This document shows positions 60,952 through 64,000 of a stretch of 64,000 nucleotides of DNA, one piece after another. Made by a program: the position numbers and the translations under genes. The stretch comes from UBA1847 sp942492205 (GTDB taxonomy: Bacteria; Pseudomonadota; Gammaproteobacteria; Steroidobacterales; Woeseiaceae), in NCBI GenBank assembly GCA_942492205.1, contig CALODT010000001.1, forward strand, positions 1,612,001-1,676,000. The letters are read 5' to 3'. Positions within the stretch are counted from its first letter, which is position 1, and each line of letters opens with the position of its first letter. Below the pieces are notes generated by a model. The model was not told the origin of the DNA, did not search any database, and saw only the letters and a program-made list of their open reading frames with translations.

Positions 60952-61523
60952 GCGCGGCTCTCCTCGAAGGTATCAATGGTGTCCTGATGCTGTTGCAGAT
61001 AGCCCAGCTGGTCGATCCCCTCGATTAGGCAGTACCTCGAAAACGCATCGATCGGGAACCGGGTGAGTTTTCCGTCCGGGAGTTTGAGCGTCGACGCGGC
61101 CACGTCGATCTCGATTTGCGCGCCGGGATTATCGAGCAGCCAGCGATGCGTTTGCGGGTCGACAACCACCGGAACCAGGCCGTTCTTCAGCGCGTTGTTG
61201 CGAAAGATGTCGGCAATTTCGGTGGACACAACTGCTCGAAACCCGTAGTCGAGCAACGCCCAGGGGGCATGTTCGCGGGACGAGCCGCAGCCGAAATTGT
61301 TGCCGGCGACCAGGATGTCGCAGCCCTTGGCAGCGACATCGTTCAGCGGAAAGCCCGGTTTTTCGTTGCCATCGCTATCGTAGCGCAGGTCATGGAACAG
61401 GCTCTTCCCGAGTCCGTCTCGCGACGTCGTCGTCAGAAAGCGTGCCGCAATGATCTGGTCTGTGTCGATGTCATTCGTCGGCAGCACGACCGTGCCGGAG
61501 CGGATCATCCTGATACCACTCAT
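60939..61523 (-). CDS. leuD: 3-isopropylmalate dehydratase small subunit
   Basis: A 194-residue swivel subunit of isopropylmalate isomerase. The motif DILVAGNNFGCGSSREHAPW is clear. It overlaps leuC by four bases and leuB by 13. Confidence 0.96.
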   Translation of the reverse strand: MSGIRMIRSGTVVLPTNDIDTDQIIAARFLTTTSRDGLGKSLFHDLRYDSDGNEKPGFPLNDVAAKGCDILVAGNNFGCGSSREHAPWALLDYGFRAVVSTEIADIFRNNALKNGLVPVVVDPQTHRWLLDNPGAQIEIDVAASTLKLPDGKLTRFPIDAFSRYCLIEGIDQLGYLQQHQDTIDTFEESRAWTP

Positions 61524-62920
61524 GACAATGTCCTCGGATCCGCGACATAGCCGCGTACCGCCGATGCGGCGGCTGTTGCCGGGCTCGCCAGCACCGTGCG
61601 CGCGCCGATGCCCTGGCGTCCCTCGAAATTGCGATTGCTCGTGCTCACGCTGAGCTTGCCGCTGGGAACGGTGTCACCGTTCATGCCGATACACATGGAG
61701 CAGCCTGCCTCGCGCCACTCGGCACCCGCCTCGACAATTACTCGATCCAGGCCTTCCGCTTCCGCATTCTTCTTGACCTGCTGCGAACCCGGTACCACCA
61801 GCATACGAACTCCGCTCGCAACCTTCCGGCCTCGCAGAACTCTCGCGGCTTCCCGGATATCGGAAAGCCTGCCATTGGTGCAGCTGCCAACAAACACCAC
61901 GTCGACCGCATTGTCTGTCATCGGTTTGCCGGACTCGATACGCATGTAGTCGAGTGCCTTGCGAAAGCTGGCATCGTTGCCGCCGTCAGGCACCGGCTCG
62001 TTGATGGCAACGACCATGCCGGGATTCGTGCCGAACGTGACCATTGGCTGCAGCGCCGACGCGTCCAGTGAGATCGACTTGTCGAAGTTCGCTCCCGGGT
62101 CGGTATGCAGCGTCTTCCAGCGGCTGACCGCGGTGTCCCACTCCGATGTCTTTGGTGCGCGCTCGCGACCGTGCAGGTACTCAAAGGTGGTCTCATCGGG
62201 GGCGATCATCCCGGCCCGAGCGCCAGCCTCGATCGACATGTTGCAGACGGTCATGCGGCTTTCCATGTCGAGGCGCGAAACAGCTTCGCCGCGATACTCA
62301 ATGACATGTCCGGTGCCGCCGTTGACACCGATCTTGCCGATAAGCGCGAGAATGAGATCCTTCGCGGACACGTCGGCCGGGAGGGTGCCGTCAATGTTTA
62401 CCTCGAGAGATTTCGGCTTACGTTGCAGCAGGCATTGCGTCGCGAGTACGTGACCAACCTCGGTCGTGCCAATGCCGAAGGCGAGGGCGCCGAATGCACC
62501 GTGCGTGCTGGAGTGGCTATCGCCGCAGACGATTGTCTTGCCCGGCTGCGTTGCGCCGAGTTCCGGACCGATGACGTGCACGATTCCGCGGTGGTCGTTG
62601 CCGAAACCGATGAGGTCGATGCCGAAGTCTTCGCAGTTCTTCTGCATCTGCCGTATCTGGTTGGCGGCACTCTCGCCAACCACGGCAAGGTCCTTGAAGC
62701 TCGTCACCGGTGTTGTCGGCGTCGAGTGGTCCATTGTCGCCAGCGTCAGTTCCGGGCGCCTGACAGGAAGGCCATGCTCGCGAAGAACGCTGAACGCCTG
62801 CGGCGTGGTGACTTCGTGAATGATATGCAGGTCGATGTACAGAACCGCCGGCGTGTCGGGCGTTTCCGGAACGACAACATGCTCAGACCAGACCTTGTCG
62901 AATAATGTTGTAGCGCTCAC
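61520..62920 (-). CDS. leuC: 3-isopropylmalate dehydratase large subunit
   Basis: A 466-residue aconitase-family subunit. The [4Fe-4S] ligands are the Cys in FVGSCTNGR and the two in CSMCIGMN; the substrate loop DSHSSTHGAFGALAFGIG is intact. It starts 12 bases after leuA and overlaps leuD. Confidence 0.97.
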   Translation of the reverse strand: MSATTLFDKVWSEHVVVPETPDTPAVLYIDLHIIHEVTTPQAFSVLREHGLPVRRPELTLATMDHSTPTTPVTSFKDLAVVGESAANQIRQMQKNCEDFGIDLIGFGNDHRGIVHVIGPELGATQPGKTIVCGDSHSSTHGAFGALAFGIGTTEVGHVLATQCLLQRKPKSLEVNIDGTLPADVSAKDLILALIGKIGVNGGTGHVIEYRGEAVSRLDMESRMTVCNMSIEAGARAGMIAPDETTFEYLHGRERAPKTSEWDTAVSRWKTLHTDPGANFDKSISLDASALQPMVTFGTNPGMVVAINEPVPDGGNDASFRKALDYMRIESGKPMTDNAVDVVFVGSCTNGRLSDIREAARVLRGRKVASGVRMLVVPGSQQVKKNAEAEGLDRVIVEAGAEWREAGCSMCIGMNGDTVPSGKLSVSTSNRNFEGRQGIGARTVLASPATAAASAVRGYVADPRTLS

Positions 62921-62932
62921 GTGGACTCCGGT

Positions 62933-64000
62933 CTAGATGGTTGCCTGTTCCGGGCGCGGTGTGCCGCGCCCCGGACGTCCATTTTGAGCCCGGCGCAGTA
63001 TCCGGTTCATCACCTCGAGGCAGGCTCTGCAGCCTGCCTCGACGATATCCACGCTGGCGCCACGACCTCGAAAGCTCTGACCCTGGTGTTCGACCGTAAC
63101 CGTAACCTCGCCCAGGGCGTCCTCTCCGATGGAGGCGCTGTGCAGTTCGAAATTTCGAAGTGTCAGTTCAACACCCGTTGCTTGCTCCAGGGCCGTGAAC
63201 GCAGCGGCGACTGGCCCGTCGCCATGAGCGCTTGCTGTCGTCTCAGTACCATCTTCGTTGCCGAGCGTTACAGCAGCAGTAGCGGGTTGGTCGGTATGCG
63301 TCTGCACCTCCAGTGAAGTCAGTGACCAGGGACCGGATGACATGCCGTCAGCGTTCATGATGATGGCTTCAATGTCGCCGTCGTAAACATCTTTCTTCTG
63401 GTCCGCCAGGCGCTTGAAGGCCTTGAAGGCGCGATTGATTTCGATGTCGTCCATCTCGAATCCCAATTCGGCGACCCGATCCCGAAAAGCGTGGCGTCCG
63501 CTGTGTTTGCCAAGGACCAGGTTCGAACGGGTCAGGCCGACGTCGGCCGGGCGCATGATCTCGTAAGTAGACGCGTGCTGTAGCATGCCGTGCTGATGGA
63601 TGCCTGCCTCGTGGGCAAAAGCGTTCTCGCCGACGATCGCCTTGTTTCGTGGTGTGTGCATGCCTGTGATGTTCGAGACCAGGCGTGAGGTCGGGTAGAG
63701 CCTCGTGGTGTCGATACCGGTGTCGAGTTCGAAGAACTCCGCACGCGTCTTGATGGCCATGACCGCCTCTTCAAGGCTGCAGTTTCCAGCACGCTCGCCG
63801 ATGCCATTGATCGTGCATTCGATCTGCCGGGCGCCGGCACTGACGGCTGCCAGGCTGTTGGCAACCGCCATGCCCAGGTCATCATGGCAATGTACGCTGA
63901 GCGTAATGTCATCGATGCGATCAACGTGCTCTTTCAGGTAGCGGAACAGTCGATCGAACTCGGCCGGCACCGTGTAGCCAACGGTATCCGGAATATTGAC
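62933..64000 (-). CDS. leuA: 2-isopropylmalate synthase (partial, 5' end beyond window)
   Basis: The last 355 residues of LeuA; the frame stays open to the window edge, where NIPDTVGYTVPAEF marks the barrel's end strand. SVHCHDDLGMAVANS, with its metal His residues, and GIGERAGN are seen, followed by the connecting helices and the C-terminal regulatory (allosteric) domain for leucine feedback (about the last 120 residues). It begins the leuACDB run. Its promoter and any leader lie outside the window. Confidence 0.96.
   Translation of the reverse strand, partial: VNIPDTVGYTVPAEFDRLFRYLKEHVDRIDDITLSVHCHDDLGMAVANSLAAVSAGARQIECTINGIGERAGNCSLEEAVMAIKTRAEFFELDTGIDTTRLYPTSRLVSNITGMHTPRNKAIVGENAFAHEAGIHQHGMLQHASTYEIMRPADVGLTRSNLVLGKHSGRHAFRDRVAELGFEMDDIEINRAFKAFKRLADQKKDVYDGDIEAIIMNADGMSSGPWSLTSLEVQTHTDQPATAAVTLGNEDGTETTASAHGDGPVAAAFTALEQATGVELTLRNFELHSASIGEDALGEVTVTVEHQGQSFRGRGASVDIVEAGCRACLEVMNRILRRAQNGRPGRGTPRPEQATI

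Overview
The window looks like a chromosomal segment of a GC-rich gammaproteobacterium, probably close to the Xanthomonadales/Woeseiales side of the class. Three things support this. The core order mtaD-ubiG-mupP / gyrA-serC-pheA-aroA-cmk-rpsA-ihfB-lapA-lapB and the order infC-rpmI-rplT-pheS-pheT-ihfA-merR-tRNA-Pro match those known from Pseudomonas and relatives. Aspartokinase is fused to diaminopimelate decarboxylase, as in xanthomonads. The his operon begins with a TrpR-family regulator. No prophage, insertion sequence or CRISPR array was seen.

Layout. 1-1.6 kb: the 3' end of a DUF6502-like gene and a secreted protein built of about 28 'GID' octapeptide repeats, whose frame is broken twice. 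1.6-1.9 kb: a predicted small RNA under a CRP-type site. 1.9-7.2 kb: the divergent yciB-yciI-bolA-ppiC and yciO-scpA-scpB-rluB clusters. 7.3-12 kb (minus): mtaD-ubiG-mupP-rmuC-yciK. 12.3-24.5 kb: gyrA (one extra base), serC, serA, pheA, aroA, cmk, rpsA, ihfB, lapA, lapB, comEA. 24.7-31.3 kb: galU, two small membrane proteins, a lipoprotein, tRNA-Asn, an aminotransferase and uvrB. 31.4-37.2 kb: tRNA-Val, the translation/IHF cluster and tRNA-Pro. 37.6-40 kb (minus): a putative three-gene unit of an HTH/cyclase-like protein, a TspO-like membrane protein and an EncFtn-like ferritin. 40-50 kb: a PLP dehydratase, an FAD oxidase, a receptor-like Ser/Thr kinase, ilvD, lysC-lysA and a GST. 50.1-57.2 kb (minus): hisR-like-hisGDCBHAFE. 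57.4-59.9 kb: SAM-I riboswitch, metB, metX. 59.9-64 kb (minus): leuA (partial)-leuC-leuD-leuB.

The second half is dominated by amino-acid biosynthesis (Ser, Phe, Ile/Val, Lys, His, Met, Leu), each unit with its own visible control. These are a TrpR-like operator for his, a SAM riboswitch for met and a terminator-containing leader before lysC-lysA. Two genes appear to start on rare codons (infC on ATC, hisF on ATT), and rluB and galU start on TTG. Three conserved genes (gyrA, uvrB, hisG) carry short AT-rich patches unlike their surroundings. The least explained items are the GID-repeat locus, the CRP-controlled small RNA candidate and the cyclase/TspO/ferritin unit.
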